Shown in pieces: positions 23,265-32,247 of a stretch of 32,247 bases of DNA. This DNA comes from Snowella sp. (lineage in GTDB: Bacteria; Cyanobacteriota; Cyanobacteriia; Cyanobacteriales; Microcystaceae): NCBI GenBank assembly GCA_003249095.1, contig QBMS01000039.1, positions 1 to 32,247 of the forward strand, given 5' to 3'. The notes under the pieces were generated by a model. It was given only the letters and a program-made list of their open reading frames with translations. It was not told the DNA's origin and did not search any database. The first letter of the stretch is position 1. Each line of letters starts with the position of its first letter. Position numbers and translations under genes: made by a program.

Positions 23265-25304
23265 ATGGGCAAAGTCATTGGTATCGACCTGGGGACAACC
23301 AATAGTTGCGTTGCCGTTCTAGAGGGCGGCAAACCGATTGTCATCCCCAATTCAGAAGGCGGAAGAACCACTCCCAGTATTGTGGGATTTGGCAAAGGGA
23401 GCCAACGCTTGGTGGGGCAGTTGGCCAAACGTCAGTCCATTACCAATGCCGAAAATACGGTTTATAGCATTAAACGTTTTATCGGAAGACGCTGGGAAGA
23501 AACTCTAGAGGAGCGATCGCGGGTTCCCTACAACTGCACCAAAGGAAAAGACGACACCGTCAACATCGAAATTCGGGGGCAACAATTCACGCCCCAGGAA
23601 GTCTCTTCGATGATTCTGCAAAAACTCAAGACCGATGCAGAAGCCTTCTTAGGCGAACCCGTTAAAGAAGCCGTGATTACTGTTCCTGCCTATTTCACCG
23701 ATGCCCAACGCCAGGCAACTAAGGATGCTGGAACCATTGCGGGGTTAGATGTTCTACGCATTATCAACGAACCCACCGCCGCCGCCCTAGCCTACGGTCT
23801 CGACAAGCAGTCTCAGGAAGAACTAATTTTAGTGTTTGACTTAGGAGGGGGAACCTTTGATGTTTCCTTACTCCAACTAGGTAACGGTGTTTTTGAAGTA
23901 CGGTCTACTTCAGGCAATAACCATTTGGGGGGTGATGACTTTGATAACGTCATTGTTCGTTGGATGTCAGATAACTTCAAAGCCAAGGAAAAAATTGATT
24001 TAAGCCAAGATAAAATGGCGATTCAACGCTTAAGGGAAGCCGCCGAAAAAGCCAAAATCGAACTATCTAGCCTCTTAACCACCTCCATCAATCTCCCTTT
24101 TATCACGGCAGATGAAAATGGGCCGAAGCATCTAGAAGTGGATCTCACTCGCGCCAAATTTGAAGAACTGGCGAAACAACTAATTCAGGCAACCTTAACC
24201 CCCCTCAATCAAGCCTTTACTGATGGAGAGGTCAAACCCCACAACATTCATCGAGTCATTCTCGTGGGAGGCTCCACCCGTATTCCCGCCGTTCAGCGCA
24301 TCATTCAACAGCTTTTCCCCGAAAGTCAACTAGACCGCTCCATTAATCCCGATGAAGCCGTTGCGCTAGGGGCGGCTATTCAAGGCGGGGTTTTAGGGGG
24401 ACAAGTCGATAATGTCCTTTTATTAGACGTAACGCCCCTATCCCTCGGCATCGAAACCCTGGGAGAAGTTTTTACTAAAATTATCGAACGCAACACCACC
24501 ATTCCCAGTAGTAAATCCGAGGTCTTTTCCACGGCTGCTGATGGTCAAACCTCCGTAGAAATCCATGTTTTGCAAGGAGAACGGGCCATGGCCCTAGACA
24601 ACAAGAGTCTGGGTAAATTTCTTCTGGCGGGTATTCCTCCTGCTCCCAGGGGAGTTCCCCAGATCGAAGTCACCTTTGATATTGATGTCAATGGAATTCT
24701 CAAGGTTTCTGCCCAAGATCAAGGGACTAGGCGAGAACAGAGTATTGTCATCAGTCATACTGGTGGTCTCACTAGTACCGAAATTGACCGAATGCGAGAA
24801 GACGCGGCAAAATTTGCTGATCAAGATAAGCGTCGTATGCAAATGATCGAACTACGAAACCAGTCTGATAGTCTTTTCTATACCTATGAGACAACCTTGA
24901 CGGAAAATGGTGACTTGATTCAGCCAGATCTCAAATTCAACGCTCAAAAGAAAAAAGAACAGTTACAAGCGGCCCTACGCAATTCTGCTATTGGAATTGA
25001 AAAACTCCGAAACCTGGTCGATGAATTTCGTCAATTGCTCCTGACAATCGGGACTGAAGTTTATCAACAGGGAGATGGGACTAACGACAGTATGAGAGCC
25101 TTTGAAACCTTGGATGCCACGATCCCCGAAGAGATCCTCACCCAACTCAAAAGTCGAACCCAAGCGTTTACCCAGGTTCCTTCTTCTGGGAAAACCACAT
25201 CAGATTACACCCCCACCTCTCCCATTTACTCAAGCGACACCAATGAAAACTTTGACTTTGATGCCGATGAAACCATTTCCAGTGATTACGAAGCAGTCGA
25301 TTAA
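23265..25304 (+). CDS. dnaK: Hsp70 chaperone DnaK, DnaK1-like
   Basis: This 679-residue Hsp70 binds unfolded segments of proteins in an ATP cycle driven by DnaJ and GrpE. The N-terminus has [12 protein letters not shown], and the ATPase core has [12 protein letters not shown] and [13 protein letters not shown]. The substrate domain starts near [20 protein letters not shown]. Cyanobacteria have several DnaK paralogues. The insertion-free sequence with [20 protein letters not shown] and the adjacency to grpE resemble DnaK1 of Synechocystis, while DnaK2 is the essential heat-shock form. The tail is not Gly-rich and ends SSDYEAVD, differing from the usual eubacterial C-terminus. It is followed by dnaJ 82 bases downstream. 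Confidence 0.95.
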   Translation: MGKVIGIDLGTTNSCVAVLEGGKPIVIPNSEGGRTTPSIVGFGKGSQRLVGQLAKRQSITNAENTVYSIKRFIGRRWEETLEERSRVPYNCTKGKDDTVNIEIRGQQFTPQEVSSMILQKLKTDAEAFLGEPVKEAVITVPAYFTDAQRQATKDAGTIAGLDVLRIINEPTAAALAYGLDKQSQEELILVFDLGGGTFDVSLLQLGNGVFEVRSTSGNNHLGGDDFDNVIVRWMSDNFKAKEKIDLSQDKMAIQRLREAAEKAKIELSSLLTTSINLPFITADENGPKHLEVDLTRAKFEELAKQLIQATLTPLNQAFTDGEVKPHNIHRVILVGGSTRIPAVQRIIQQLFPESQLDRSINPDEAVALGAAIQGGVLGGQVDNVLLLDVTPLSLGIETLGEVFTKIIERNTTIPSSKSEVFSTAADGQTSVEIHVLQGERAMALDNKSLGKFLLAGIPPAPRGVPQIEVTFDIDVNGILKVSAQDQGTRREQSIVISHTGGLTSTEIDRMREDAAKFADQDKRRMQMIELRNQSDSLFYTYETTLTENGDLIQPDLKFNAQKKKEQLQAALRNSAIGIEKLRNLVDEFRQLLLTIGTEVYQQGDGTNDSMRAFETLDATIPEEILTQLKSRTQAFTQVPSSGKTTSDYTPTSPIYSSDTNENFDFDADETISSDYEAVD

Positions 25305-25386
25305 TGATGTTTTGCCAGGAGTTTGCTACAGTAAACACTAAGCCGATGTAAACTAATCTTAACAAGAACAATCAGAGTAAGGCCCT

Positions 25387-26520
25387 ATGGCAGCGGACTA
25401 TTACGAAATCCTTGGCGTTTCCAGAGACGCAAGCAAAGAAGACCTGAAACGTGCCTATCGTCGTTTGGCGCGGAAATATCATCCTGACGTAAATAAGGAA
25501 GCAGGGGCAGAAGACCGCTTTAAAGAGGTAAATCGTGCCTACGAAGTGCTTTCGGAACCAGAAACTCGTGCGCGTTACGACCAATTTGGAGAAGCAGGAG
25601 TGAGTGGTGCGGCGGGGGCATCAGGTTTTGAGTATGGGGATATGGGCGGATTTGCTGATATCTTTGAAACAATTTTTGGCGGATTTGGGGGCGCGGCAGC
25701 AGGAGCAGGCTCGGCTAGACGGCGGACAGGCCCTACTCGTGGAGATGATCTGCGGTTAGATCTCAGACTCAATTTTCGAGAAGCCATTTTTGGCGGAGAA
25801 AAGGAAATTCGTATTCCCCATTTAGAATCCTGTCAAGCCTGTCAAGGTTCGGGGGCAAAGGCGGGTACGGGATCACGCACTTGTGCGACTTGTAATGGGG
25901 CGGGTCAAGTTAGACGGGCGACTCGGACTCCTTTTGGTAGTTTTGCTCAGGTTTCTGCCTGTCCTACCTGTAATGGGGCGGGAGAGGTGATTGAGGAGAA
26001 ATGTGAGGTTTGTAATGGGGTGGGTCGGAAGCAAGAAACTAAAAAATTAAAAATCTCTATTCCTCCTGGCGTGGATGACGGCACTCGGTTGCGGGTTTCA
26101 CGGGAGGGAGATGCGGGACTCCGAGGTGGGCCTTCTGGAGATTTGTATGTCTATCTGATGGTGGAGGCGGATCGAGAGTTTACCCGTGAGGGAATTAATA
26201 TCCGCTCTGAAATTACCATTAGCTATTTACAGGCCATTCTGGGTTGCCGTTTAACGGTGAATACGGTTGATGGACCCGATGAATTGACGATTCCTTCTGG
26301 AACCCAACCGAATACGGTCTTAACGCTAGAAAATAAAGGCGTACCTAAATTGGGCAATGCGACCCTCCGAGGCGATCACCTGATTACGGTGAAGATCAAT
26401 ATTCCCACCCGTATTAATTCGGAAGAGCGGGAGTTATTGGAAAAATTAGCGGGTATTAAGGGAGAGGGTCACGGAAAAGGTGGTTTGGAAGGATTTATTG
26501 GAGGATTTTTCCATAAATGA
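25387..26520 (+). CDS. dnaJ: Co-chaperone DnaJ (type I)
   Basis: DnaJ delivers clients to DnaK and stimulates ATP hydrolysis. The 377-residue protein has the J domain with HPD at residues 32-34, then a Gly/Phe-rich linker ([20 protein letters not shown]). Four zinc-binding repeats follow: [24 protein letters not shown] and CEVCNGVG. The beta-rich substrate-binding region includes [20 protein letters not shown]. All parts of a full type I DnaJ are present. The start ATG has AAGG upstream. The stop overlaps the start of the TusA-like gene by four bases (ATGA at 26517-26520), indicating translational coupling. Confidence 0.97.
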   Translation: MAADYYEILGVSRDASKEDLKRAYRRLARKYHPDVNKEAGAEDRFKEVNRAYEVLSEPETRARYDQFGEAGVSGAAGASGFEYGDMGGFADIFETIFGGFGGAAAGAGSARRRTGPTRGDDLRLDLRLNFREAIFGGEKEIRIPHLESCQACQGSGAKAGTGSRTCATCNGAGQVRRATRTPFGSFAQVSACPTCNGAGEVIEEKCEVCNGVGRKQETKKLKISIPPGVDDGTRLRVSREGDAGLRGGPSGDLYVYLMVEADREFTREGINIRSEITISYLQAILGCRLTVNTVDGPDELTIPSGTQPNTVLTLENKGVPKLGNATLRGDHLITVKINIPTRINSEERELLEKLAGIKGEGHGKGGLEGFIGGFFHK

Positions 26521-26786
26521 CGAGTTTGCAAGAAACAGAAACCAGTCCAATGCCTGCTAAGGTTCTGCTCGATCTCAGGGGAACGCCCTGTCCGATTAAT
26601 TTTGTGCGGACGAAATTAAAACTCGCGCAAATGTCGGCGGGGGAAGTCTTGGAAGTTTGGTTAGATGCGGGTGAACCCATTGAACAGGTTCCCCATAGTT
26701 TGGCAATGGAAGGTTATACGGAGCAAGCTATCCTTGAGGAGGACACGTTTTTTAAAATGACGATTCGCGTTCCTGCTGATCTATAG
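26517..26786 (+). CDS. TusA/SirA-family sulfur carrier-like protein
   Basis: This small protein of 89 residues belongs to the TusA family. The key motif is [18 protein letters not shown], with Cys25-Pro26 in place to carry persulfide sulfur. The family is used in tRNA 2-thiouridine synthesis and other sulfur transfers, but the specific partner here is unknown. The N-terminal 13 residues ([13 protein letters not shown]) are extra, and an internal ATG at 26550 would shorten the protein to the usual 78. It overlaps the dnaJ stop by four bases and precedes rsgA by 17, so it belongs to the chaperone transcript. The link between a sulfur carrier and the chaperone operon is a recurrent cyanobacterial arrangement in my recollection. 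Confidence 0.88.
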   Translation: MTSLQETETSPMPAKVLLDLRGTPCPINFVRTKLKLAQMSAGEVLEVWLDAGEPIEQVPHSLAMEGYTEQAILEEDTFFKMTIRVPADL

Positions 26787-26803
26787 CCGATGGTTCTTCT
26801 ATC

Positions 26804-27877
26804 GTGAATAAGGCTGAATACGGAACTGTTATTGCGATCCAGGCGAATTATTATCAAGTCCGTCTGGAGAATTTTTCTGATGAATTGTTACTCTGTACCC
26901 GTCGATCGCGTCTGAAGAAAATTGGTCAGTCGGTGATGGTGGGCGATCGCGTTTGGGTAGAGGATGTGGATCATCTCAATCAACAAGGGGCGATCGGGTC
27001 GGTGGAACCCCGTAGAAATGAGTTATCTCGTCCGCCGATGGCCAATGCGGATCAAATTTTGTTGGTTTTTTCCCTAGCCGATCCTCCCCTAGAGACCTGG
27101 CAATTAAGTCGTTTTTTAGTCAAGGCAGAATCAGCCGATCTGGAACTGTGTCTTTGCCTCAACAAACGGGATTTAGTCAGCGAAGAGGAGCAAAAACAAT
27201 GGCAAGCAAGACTGAGCCAATGGGGTTATCAGCCGTTCTTGATTAGTGTGGATACCCAAGAAGGGATAGACCAACTGCACCAGCAATTAAATCAAAAAAT
27301 TACCTTGATGGCTGGCCCTTCTGGGGTGGGTAAATCTAGTTTGATTAATATTTTAGTGCCAGGGGTTGCTCAACGGGTGAACCAGGTTTCAGGAAAATTA
27401 CACAGGGGTCGTCATACCACTCGTCACGTAGAACTTTTTGAATTACCGACGGGGGGACTGTTGGCCGATACTCCTGGCTTTAATCAACCTGATTTAGAAA
27501 TAGAAGCGGCTCAGTTGATTTTTCATTTTCCTGAAGCGAAAAGACAACTGGAAACGGGTCTTTGTCAATTTAATGATTGCTCCCATCGGGAAGAACCGAA
27601 TTGTGTGGTTCGGGGCAATTGGGAACGCTATGAGCACTATTTAAAATTTTTAGAGGAAGCGATGGAAGAGGCGATCGCCCAACAAGCGAGGGGAGAAGAG
27701 GAGTCTGGTTTAAAATTAATGACGAAAGAGTCAGGAAAACAGGAATATGAACCCAAATTAGCGAAGAAAAAGTATCGTCAAACGTCTCGTCGCATTAAGC
27801 ATCAACAATTGCATGAACTGTATCATGAACAATCTGCACGGTCTGAAGATGAAGATGAAGATGAGCTTGAGGAGTAA
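26804..27877 (+). CDS. rsgA: Ribosome small-subunit-dependent GTPase RsgA
   Basis: RsgA is a circularly permuted GTPase that checks late 30S maturation and releases RbfA. The permuted order is plain in the sequence: G4 NKRD (120-123), then G1 GPSGVGKSS (171-179), then G3 DTPG (222-225). It is preceded by an OB-fold and followed by a zinc knuckle with C254, C259, H261 and C267 in the pattern CQFNDCSHREEPNC. It starts at a GTG (26804), 17 bases after the tusA-like stop. The C-terminus carries an extra acidic tail (SEDEDEDELEE) after a lysine/arginine-rich stretch. It is the last gene of the chaperone group, and about 240 non-coding bases follow. Confidence 0.96.
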   Translation: MNKAEYGTVIAIQANYYQVRLENFSDELLLCTRRSRLKKIGQSVMVGDRVWVEDVDHLNQQGAIGSVEPRRNELSRPPMANADQILLVFSLADPPLETWQLSRFLVKAESADLELCLCLNKRDLVSEEEQKQWQARLSQWGYQPFLISVDTQEGIDQLHQQLNQKITLMAGPSGVGKSSLINILVPGVAQRVNQVSGKLHRGRHTTRHVELFELPTGGLLADTPGFNQPDLEIEAAQLIFHFPEAKRQLETGLCQFNDCSHREEPNCVVRGNWERYEHYLKFLEEAMEEAIAQQARGEEESGLKLMTKESGKQEYEPKLAKKKYRQTSRRIKHQQLHELYHEQSARSEDEDEDELEE

Positions 27878-28119
27878 GCATTATGGGCGATTTTTTCTAG
27901 AAAATCCTTGGATACTGATGGAGTGAGCCAATGGACTCCTATGAGATAGAGTGTCTCTGGCCATCGGAGGCGATCGGTTATTTAAGCAGTGCCGCTAAAC
28001 GGCAGAATATCGGTTAGAAAGCTGACTATGAAACCGTTTTATGTCATTAAATCAGCGTTAAAATTGGGATACGACCGAGCAGATGATGGTAAGGTAATAG
28101 TCTGAAATTAGAAATTTTT

Positions 28120-28860
28120 ATGATCGATCAGATGACTTCTGATAATCCCATTCCCCCGATTGTCCAAATCCAATTGCAATCAACGTTGGATAAACTCCTC
28201 TTGATTTTGCCTCCGCCCTCCAAGGCCGACCTCCCCAGTGATTGGCCGATTTTGGAACACGCCCTCAAAACTTTTATCAAAGCCAAAGAAGGATCTTGGC
28301 AACCTGAAGTCCCCGTTCATCTGATTGTGGAAGACCGACTGTTGGATGTACGTCAATTACAAGCGATCGCCGAAATCTTGGAAGCCGTTCATCTCAATCT
28401 ACGTTGGCTACAAACCACCCGTCGGCAAACCGCGATCGCTGCTGTGACCCTGGGTTATTCCGTGGATCAAGCCCCGCGAATCCCCACCCTCCTCATACCC
28501 GATCCTCCGCCTCCCCTTGCCCCTCCCTTATATCTCACCAGTCCCGTGCGGTCTGGGACAGAAATTCGACACCCAGGCAATATTATTCTGGTAGGAGATG
28601 TCAATCCTGGCGGCAATCTGATTGCCAATGGCGATATCCTTATTTGGGGAACCCTCAGAGGCACAGCCCACGCAGGAGCCGAGGGAAATGAGGATGCCAT
28701 CATTATGATTTTAAAGTTGGGTGCGAGTCAGTTACGCATTGCTGATCTGGTGGCTAGGGTCTCCCCCGAAGCGGCTGATCAAGGGGAACCCGAAGTGGCG
28801 TATATTACTCCTGATGGTATTCGGTTGGCTTCTGCTCGTAGTTTTAAAAAAATCAAGTAA
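28120..28860 (+). CDS. minC: Septum site-determining protein MinC
   Basis: MinC blocks FtsZ ring assembly away from midcell when bound by MinD at the membrane. The 246-residue protein has a divergent N-terminal domain (about 1-130), a Pro-rich linker (RIPTLLIPDPPPPLAPPL) and the conserved C-terminal beta-helix domain: EIRHPGNIILVGDVNPGGNL, then NGDILIWGTLRGTAHAGAEG and IMILKLGASQLRIADLVAR. The start could be the ATG at 28120 or the one at 28132, because neither has a strong Shine-Dalgarno. It leads the minC-minD-minE cluster with 69 bases to minD. The N-terminal part is poorly conserved, as is normal for cyanobacterial MinC. Confidence 0.95.
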   Translation: MIDQMTSDNPIPPIVQIQLQSTLDKLLLILPPPSKADLPSDWPILEHALKTFIKAKEGSWQPEVPVHLIVEDRLLDVRQLQAIAEILEAVHLNLRWLQTTRRQTAIAAVTLGYSVDQAPRIPTLLIPDPPPPLAPPLYLTSPVRSGTEIRHPGNIILVGDVNPGGNLIANGDILIWGTLRGTAHAGAEGNEDAIIMILKLGASQLRIADLVARVSPEAADQGEPEVAYITPDGIRLASARSFKKIK

Positions 28861-28929
28861 AATTCAGAAGACCCGTGATGTATTTGTTAACGACTAATCC
28901 TAAAAGAAAAAACCATTGATTATTGAACT

Positions 28930-29733
28930 ATGACTCGTATTATTGTTATAACGTCTGGAAAAGGTGGTGTAGGGAAAACGACCACTACGGCCAACTTAGG
29001 AGCATCTCTGGCACGTTTAGGCAAAAAAGTTGCCCTGATTGATGCGGATTTCGGACTACGGAATTTGGATCTCCTGTTGGGTCTGGAGCAACGCATTGTC
29101 TATACGGCGATCGATGTTTTATCAGGGGATTGCACCATTGATAAGGCCCTGGTCAAAGATAAACGGCTACCCAATTTAGTCCTCTTACCCGCCGCCCAAA
29201 ATCGCTCAAAGGATGCGATTAACGCCGAACAAATGCAATCCCTGGTGGATCAACTGGCGAAAAAGTTTGATTACGTTATTATTGATTGTCCCGCAGGTAT
29301 TGAATCAGGTTTTCGGAATGCTGTTATTCCTGCCAAGGAAGCGATTATTGTCACCACCCCTGAAATGTCGGCGGTAAGGGATGCCGATCGCGTGATTGGT
29401 TTATTAGAAGCCGAAAATATTGATCGCATTAGTGTCATCATTAATCGATTACGCCCTGAAATGATCCAGCTTAATCAGATGATTAGCGTAGAAGATATTT
29501 TAGAACTGCTGGCGATTCCTTTGTTGGGCATTGTTCCTGATGATCAAAAAATCATTATTTCAACCAATAAGGGTGAACCCCTAGTTTTAGAAGAAAAACT
29601 ATCCATTCCTGGTTTAGCGTTCCAAAATATTTCTCGACGCTTAGAAGGCCAAGATATTCCTTTTTTAGACTTTATGGCGGCCCATAATAGTTTATTGAAT
29701 CGTATCCGTCGCCGTCTGTTAGGGCCTTTATAA
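28930..29733 (+). CDS. minD: Septum site-determining ATPase MinD
   Basis: MinD is a ParA-type ATPase that binds the membrane as an ATP dimer, recruits MinC and is released by MinE. The 267-residue protein has the deviant Walker A motif GKGGVGKTTT near residues 10-19, the switch DADFGLRNLDLLLG and the Walker B region YVIIDCPAGIESGF. It ends in an amphipathic membrane-targeting helix (LLNRIRRRLLGPL). Every part is intact and the length is standard. It is 69 bases after minC and 41 before minE, consistent with one operon. Min oscillation in cyanobacteria places FtsZ despite the thylakoids. Confidence 0.98.
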   Translation: MTRIIVITSGKGGVGKTTTTANLGASLARLGKKVALIDADFGLRNLDLLLGLEQRIVYTAIDVLSGDCTIDKALVKDKRLPNLVLLPAAQNRSKDAINAEQMQSLVDQLAKKFDYVIIDCPAGIESGFRNAVIPAKEAIIVTTPEMSAVRDADRVIGLLEAENIDRISVIINRLRPEMIQLNQMISVEDILELLAIPLLGIVPDDQKIIISTNKGEPLVLEEKLSIPGLAFQNISRRLEGQDIPFLDFMAAHNSLLNRIRRRLLGPL

Positions 29734-29774
29734 GGGAGATTTTACGGGGTTAATGCTGATCAAATTAAGTTTTC

Positions 29775-30062
29775 ATGGGGTTGAAAATGATACTAGAACT
29801 GATTGAACGTCTTTTTGGACGGAACAATAGTAGTGGAGTTGACGCAAAAAGGCGACTAAAATTGGTAATTGCCAACGATCGCTCTGGTTTGAGTCAGGAA
29901 ATGCTGGAGATGATGCGTCGGGATATTCTCGAAGTGGTTAGTCGCTATGTGGAAATCGATTCCGAGGAAATGGAACTTTCTCTAGAAAGCGATCAACGGA
30001 TGACGGCTTTGATTGCCAATTTGCCTGTACGAAGAGTGAAAAGGAAAAGAACTGCTCCCTAA
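29775..30062 (+). CDS. minE: Cell division topological specificity factor MinE
   Basis: MinE stimulates MinD ATPase at the membrane and sets up the Min gradient or oscillation. The 95-residue protein has the anti-MinCD N-terminus ([13 protein letters not shown]) followed by [20 protein letters not shown] and a topological-specificity part containing [14 protein letters not shown]. The ATG at 29775 gives four extra residues (MGLK), while the ATG at 29787 gives the usual start [10 protein letters not shown]. The latter is more likely by homology, although GGGG lies four bases upstream of it. The C-terminus is basic ([11 protein letters not shown]). It completes the min cluster and is followed 77 bases later by lpxB. 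Confidence 0.95.
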   Translation: MGLKMILELIERLFGRNNSSGVDAKRRLKLVIANDRSGLSQEMLEMMRRDILEVVSRYVEIDSEEMELSLESDQRMTALIANLPVRRVKRKRTAP

Positions 30063-30139
30063 CTGTTTTTTGAGCGTCGGTTGGCGATCGCGACTTTGTT
30101 TAGCCGCCTCTTTAGGCTGTTTTTATGGATTACTAAAAT

Positions 30140-31312
30140 ATGCGAATTTTTATCAGTACGGGAGAGGTGTCGGGGGATTTACAGGGAGCGATGTTAGTGG
30201 AAGCTCTGCAACGTCAAGCCACTGAGCGGGGTACAGCCTTAGAAATCAAAGCTCTTGGCGGCGATCGTATGGAAAAAGCGGGGGCAGATTTATTATCCAA
30301 TACGGCGGGCATTGGCTCGGTGGGATTATCGGAATCCTTGCGTTTTATTTTGCCAACCTGGAAAATTCAACAGTTAGTTAAAACCTATCTACAAGACAAT
30401 CCCGTTGATTTATTGATTTTGATTGATTATATGGGGCCAAATTTAGCGATCGCGGAGTATGTCCGTCAAAAATTTCCCCAACTGCCGATTATTTATTACA
30501 TTGCACCCCAAGCATGGATCTGGTCGCCTATTGCCAAGGATACCCAGAAAATTGTCAATGTTACGGATAAATTGTTGGCGATTTTTCCCGAAGAAGCAGA
30601 ATTTTTTAAAAATAAAGGCGTAGATGTCACCTGGGTTGGTCATCCCTTACTAGATCGCATTGCCCAAGCTCCCAATCGACAAACCGCTAGAAAAACCCTG
30701 GGAATTGCCCCCGATGAATTAGCCGTCGCCCTTTTACCTGCCTCTCGTATCCAGGAAATCAAATATCTTCTGCCCGTCATCTGTGAAGCCGCTAAACAAT
30801 TGCAGGAAAAACTGCCCCAGATTCATTTTTGGTTGCCGATTTCCCTCGAAACCTACCGCGATCGCATTGAACAAACCGTCAAAGACTACGATTTAAATGT
30901 CACCCTCCTCAAAGGCCAAACCCTAGAGGTGATCGCCGCATCGGATCTGGCGATTACCAAATCAGGGACAGTTAACCTAGAAATTGCCCTCTTAAACGTG
31001 CCTCAAGTCATTCTTTATCGAGTGAGTCCCTTGACCATGTGGATTGCCCGTAAAATCCTTAAATTTGATGTCCCCTTCGTGGCCCCCCCCAATATTGTCT
31101 TAGGTCAGGAAATCGTGCCAGAACTGCTCCAGGAAGCCGCTACTCCCGAAGGAATTTTCCAACAGGCCCTAGATATCCTCACCAACCCCGAACGTCGTCA
31201 AAGGATTTTAGATAATTATCAACGGTTAAAAAACACCCTGGGAGAAACAGGAGTCTGCGATCGCACCGCCCTCGAAATTTTCAACTTTATGGAAATCCAG
31301 ACAAAAAAATAA
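30140..31312 (+). CDS. lpxB: Lipid-A-disaccharide synthase
   Basis: LpxB joins lipid X and UDP-2,3-diacylglucosamine to make the lipid A disaccharide at the inner face of the cytoplasmic membrane. The 390-residue GT-B fold enzyme begins MRIFISTGEVSGDLQGAML. It has LILIDYMGPNLAIAEYVRQK, the strongly conserved IIYYIAPQAWIWSP, and the C-terminal nucleotide-sugar part ASDLAITKSGTVNLEIALLN with PFVAPPNIVLGQEIVPELLQ. Its length is usual. Presence fits the LPS-bearing outer membrane of cyanobacteria. It is downstream of minE and converges on petF, with 50 bases between the stops. Nothing is unusual. Confidence 0.97.
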   Translation: MRIFISTGEVSGDLQGAMLVEALQRQATERGTALEIKALGGDRMEKAGADLLSNTAGIGSVGLSESLRFILPTWKIQQLVKTYLQDNPVDLLILIDYMGPNLAIAEYVRQKFPQLPIIYYIAPQAWIWSPIAKDTQKIVNVTDKLLAIFPEEAEFFKNKGVDVTWVGHPLLDRIAQAPNRQTARKTLGIAPDELAVALLPASRIQEIKYLLPVICEAAKQLQEKLPQIHFWLPISLETYRDRIEQTVKDYDLNVTLLKGQTLEVIAASDLAITKSGTVNLEIALLNVPQVILYRVSPLTMWIARKILKFDVPFVAPPNIVLGQEIVPELLQEAATPEGIFQQALDILTNPERRQRILDNYQRLKNTLGETGVCDRTALEIFNFMEIQTKK

Positions 31313-31332
31313 AGCAGGGACAAAACCCCGCC
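31302..31332 (-). terminator. Probable terminator of petF
   Basis: On the minus strand, GCGGGG and CCCTGC (31314-31331) form a short stem with one mismatch and a 6-base loop, followed by TTTATTTTTTT. It starts 31 bases past the petF stop, and its T-run lies inside the last codons of lpxB. The stem is weak, so it may serve both converging genes. Confidence 0.5.
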
Positions 31333-31362
31333 TTAAAATCACTAAAATGTCGTTAAAAAATT

Positions 31363-31662
31363 TTAGTAAAGTTCTTCTTCCTTATGAGTTTCGATGGTGA
31401 CATTAGAAGTAGGATAGGCTACACAGGTTAAAACGTAGCCAGCTTTGATTTGGTCATCATCTAAGAAAGACTGATCCGTTTGATCTACAGTCCCAGAAAC
31501 GATTTTTCCAGCACAGGTAGAACACGCACCCGCACGGCAAGAATAGGGTAAATCGATGCCACTGTCAGCCGCCGCATCTAAAATATAGGTATCATCATCA
31601 CAATCAATAGTTGTGTTGAGGTTTTCTGCTTCACAGATTAAAGTAACTTTGTAAGTTGCCAT
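31363..31662 (-). CDS. petF: Plant-type [2Fe-2S] ferredoxin
   Basis: This is the soluble photosynthetic ferredoxin that accepts electrons from photosystem I and supplies FNR, nitrite reductase and other enzymes. The 99-residue protein has the cluster loop [14 protein letters not shown] with three cysteines and the fourth in VLTCVAYP, and the C-terminus THKEEELY, all typical of PetF. AGAGGA precedes the ATG by nine bases. About 218 non-coding bases separate the start from the right IS copy and should hold its promoter, so expression may be unaffected by the insertion. It is monocistronic by its position between lpxB and the IS. Confidence 0.97.
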   Translation of the reverse strand: MATYKVTLICEAENLNTTIDCDDDTYILDAAADSGIDLPYSCRAGACSTCAGKIVSGTVDQTDQSFLDDDQIKAGYVLTCVAYPTSNVTIETHKEEELY

Positions 31663-31880
31663 TTCAAGGATTCCTCTGATTTATCTTGCTTTGGTTAGGA
31701 TTGGATTTAGGGGAAGGGAAAAAGATTTTTCAAACAAAAACCGAATTACGGCTCCCCGATTAAAATCTCCCTTTGATACTACGAGAAAACCCTTGCCTGT
31801 TTAGCTTTCATTAGAAAAGAAATTCCAAAGCCAACTTAGAATAATTTTTTCTTATGAATTTTGGTAGTTAAGCTGCCAGA

Positions 31881-32247
31881 GGCAATGGTTCAGCCTGATT
31901 AAAGGCAGAAAGGATTACTGGGCAAAGGATTAGAGAAACAAAGAAGCAAATATAAGCTTGGAAGTAATGGTTATAACTTTACAGGGGTGTTAAGGGTAAT
32001 AATACTATAAATAAATCGGTAAAAAAAGGAGAGAGAGTATGTCAATCCAAAAGATAAAGCCAATCCAAGAGTTTAATGATTCTATATTTTGCAATGGGAA
32101 AGAAAAAGAATTATTTAAACGAGACTGTCCTCATTGTCACAGCGAGGAAGTGAAAATTCATTCTCATTACAAAACGAAAAATAATGGAGAGAGAAAAATA
32201 TTTATCTGTCAAAAATGTGAGTCACTATATTCAGAAACGTATAATAC
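31881..32247 (+). mobile_element. Insertion sequence, right copy, 5' part only
   Basis: This is the inverted counterpart of bases 1-367. The IS end is at 31881 (GGCAATGGTTCAGCCTG), 219 bases upstream of the petF ATG and oriented away from it. The nine flanking bases at 31872-31880 differ from those beside the left copy (368-376), so the two ends are separate insertions, not one insertion split by the window. Confidence 0.85.
32039..32247 (+). CDS. IS transposase, N-terminal fragment (runs off window)
   Basis: From the ATG at 32039, preceded by AAAAAAAGGAGAGAGAGT, 69 codons are open to the window edge. The product starts MSIQKIKPIQEF and has the zinc-ribbon cysteines CPHC and CQKC. It is identical to the minus-strand fragment at 1-209. 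The transcript would run out of the window, and no catalytic residues are visible. Confidence 0.75.
   Translation, partial: MSIQKIKPIQEFNDSIFCNGKEKELFKRDCPHCHSEEVKIHSHYKTKNNGERKIFICQKCESLYSETYN

Noticed and set aside
27878-28119. Small RNA or riboswitch in the rsgA-minC gap
   Set aside because: Only short stems such as CCGCTAAACGG were visible, with no conserved structure or terminator.
1-32247. CRISPR array
   Set aside because: No series of regularly spaced short identical repeats with unique spacers was seen, and the three repeats near 18-20 kb are 758 and 831 bases apart.
1-32247. The whole window as one composite transposon
   Set aside because: The 31.5 kb between the IS copies is almost all housekeeping genes with native codon use, and the flanks give no evidence of joint movement.

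Overview
The window reads as the chromosome of a cyanobacterium, most likely a unicellular or colonial one of moderate to low G+C. The octamer GCGATCGC (HIP1) and close variants recur throughout. The gene content includes photosystem II PsbO, a plant-type [2Fe-2S] ferredoxin, a cyAbrB regulator, a SigF-type sigma factor, a CheA-like pilus/phototaxis kinase and several proteins known mainly from cyanobacteria. The genus cannot be fixed from what is visible.

Both ends are the same sequence. Bases 1-367 are the reverse complement of 31881-32247, and each end holds the first part of one insertion sequence with a zinc-ribbon transposase start pointing outward. The window therefore probably runs from one IS copy to another. 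The left copy cuts a Rieske iron-sulfur gene.

738-9063 is almost all minus strand: a CheA-like hybrid kinase with two receiver domains and no recognisable HPt domain (resembling the PilL-C half of a split CheA), era, an ACT-domain gene, rnc, rsmD, tatA and sigF, with one plus-strand lipoprotein gene. A 171-bp MITE-like element lies behind era. 9637-13220 holds psbO with its terminator, a small unknown gene, tRNA-Gln(UUG), cbiB/cobD, a GFA-type zinc protein and an Rrf2 regulator without cysteines. 13539-17516 holds a cyAbrB regulator, a C-rich repeat, an O-antigen-ligase-like membrane protein, a YaaW-like protein and small conserved unknowns.

17747-19982 is the accessory stretch. A direct repeat of about 63 bp occurs three times and delimits two small cassettes. 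One is a YefM/YoeB toxin-antitoxin module whose toxin has an early stop codon while the antitoxin is intact. The other is a tightly overlapping pair of a 90-residue unknown protein and a retropepsin-like aspartic protease. The third repeat copy carries a second decayed piece of the toxin. This is the best candidate here for something undescribed.

19983-31312 is a plus-strand run of housekeeping genes: a LivG/NatA-like amino-acid ABC ATPase, rpsD, miaE, the chaperone group grpE-dnaK-dnaJ with a TusA-like gene and rsgA, the division-site genes minC-minD-minE, and lpxB. A convergent ferredoxin gene (petF) closes the unique sequence before the right IS copy.
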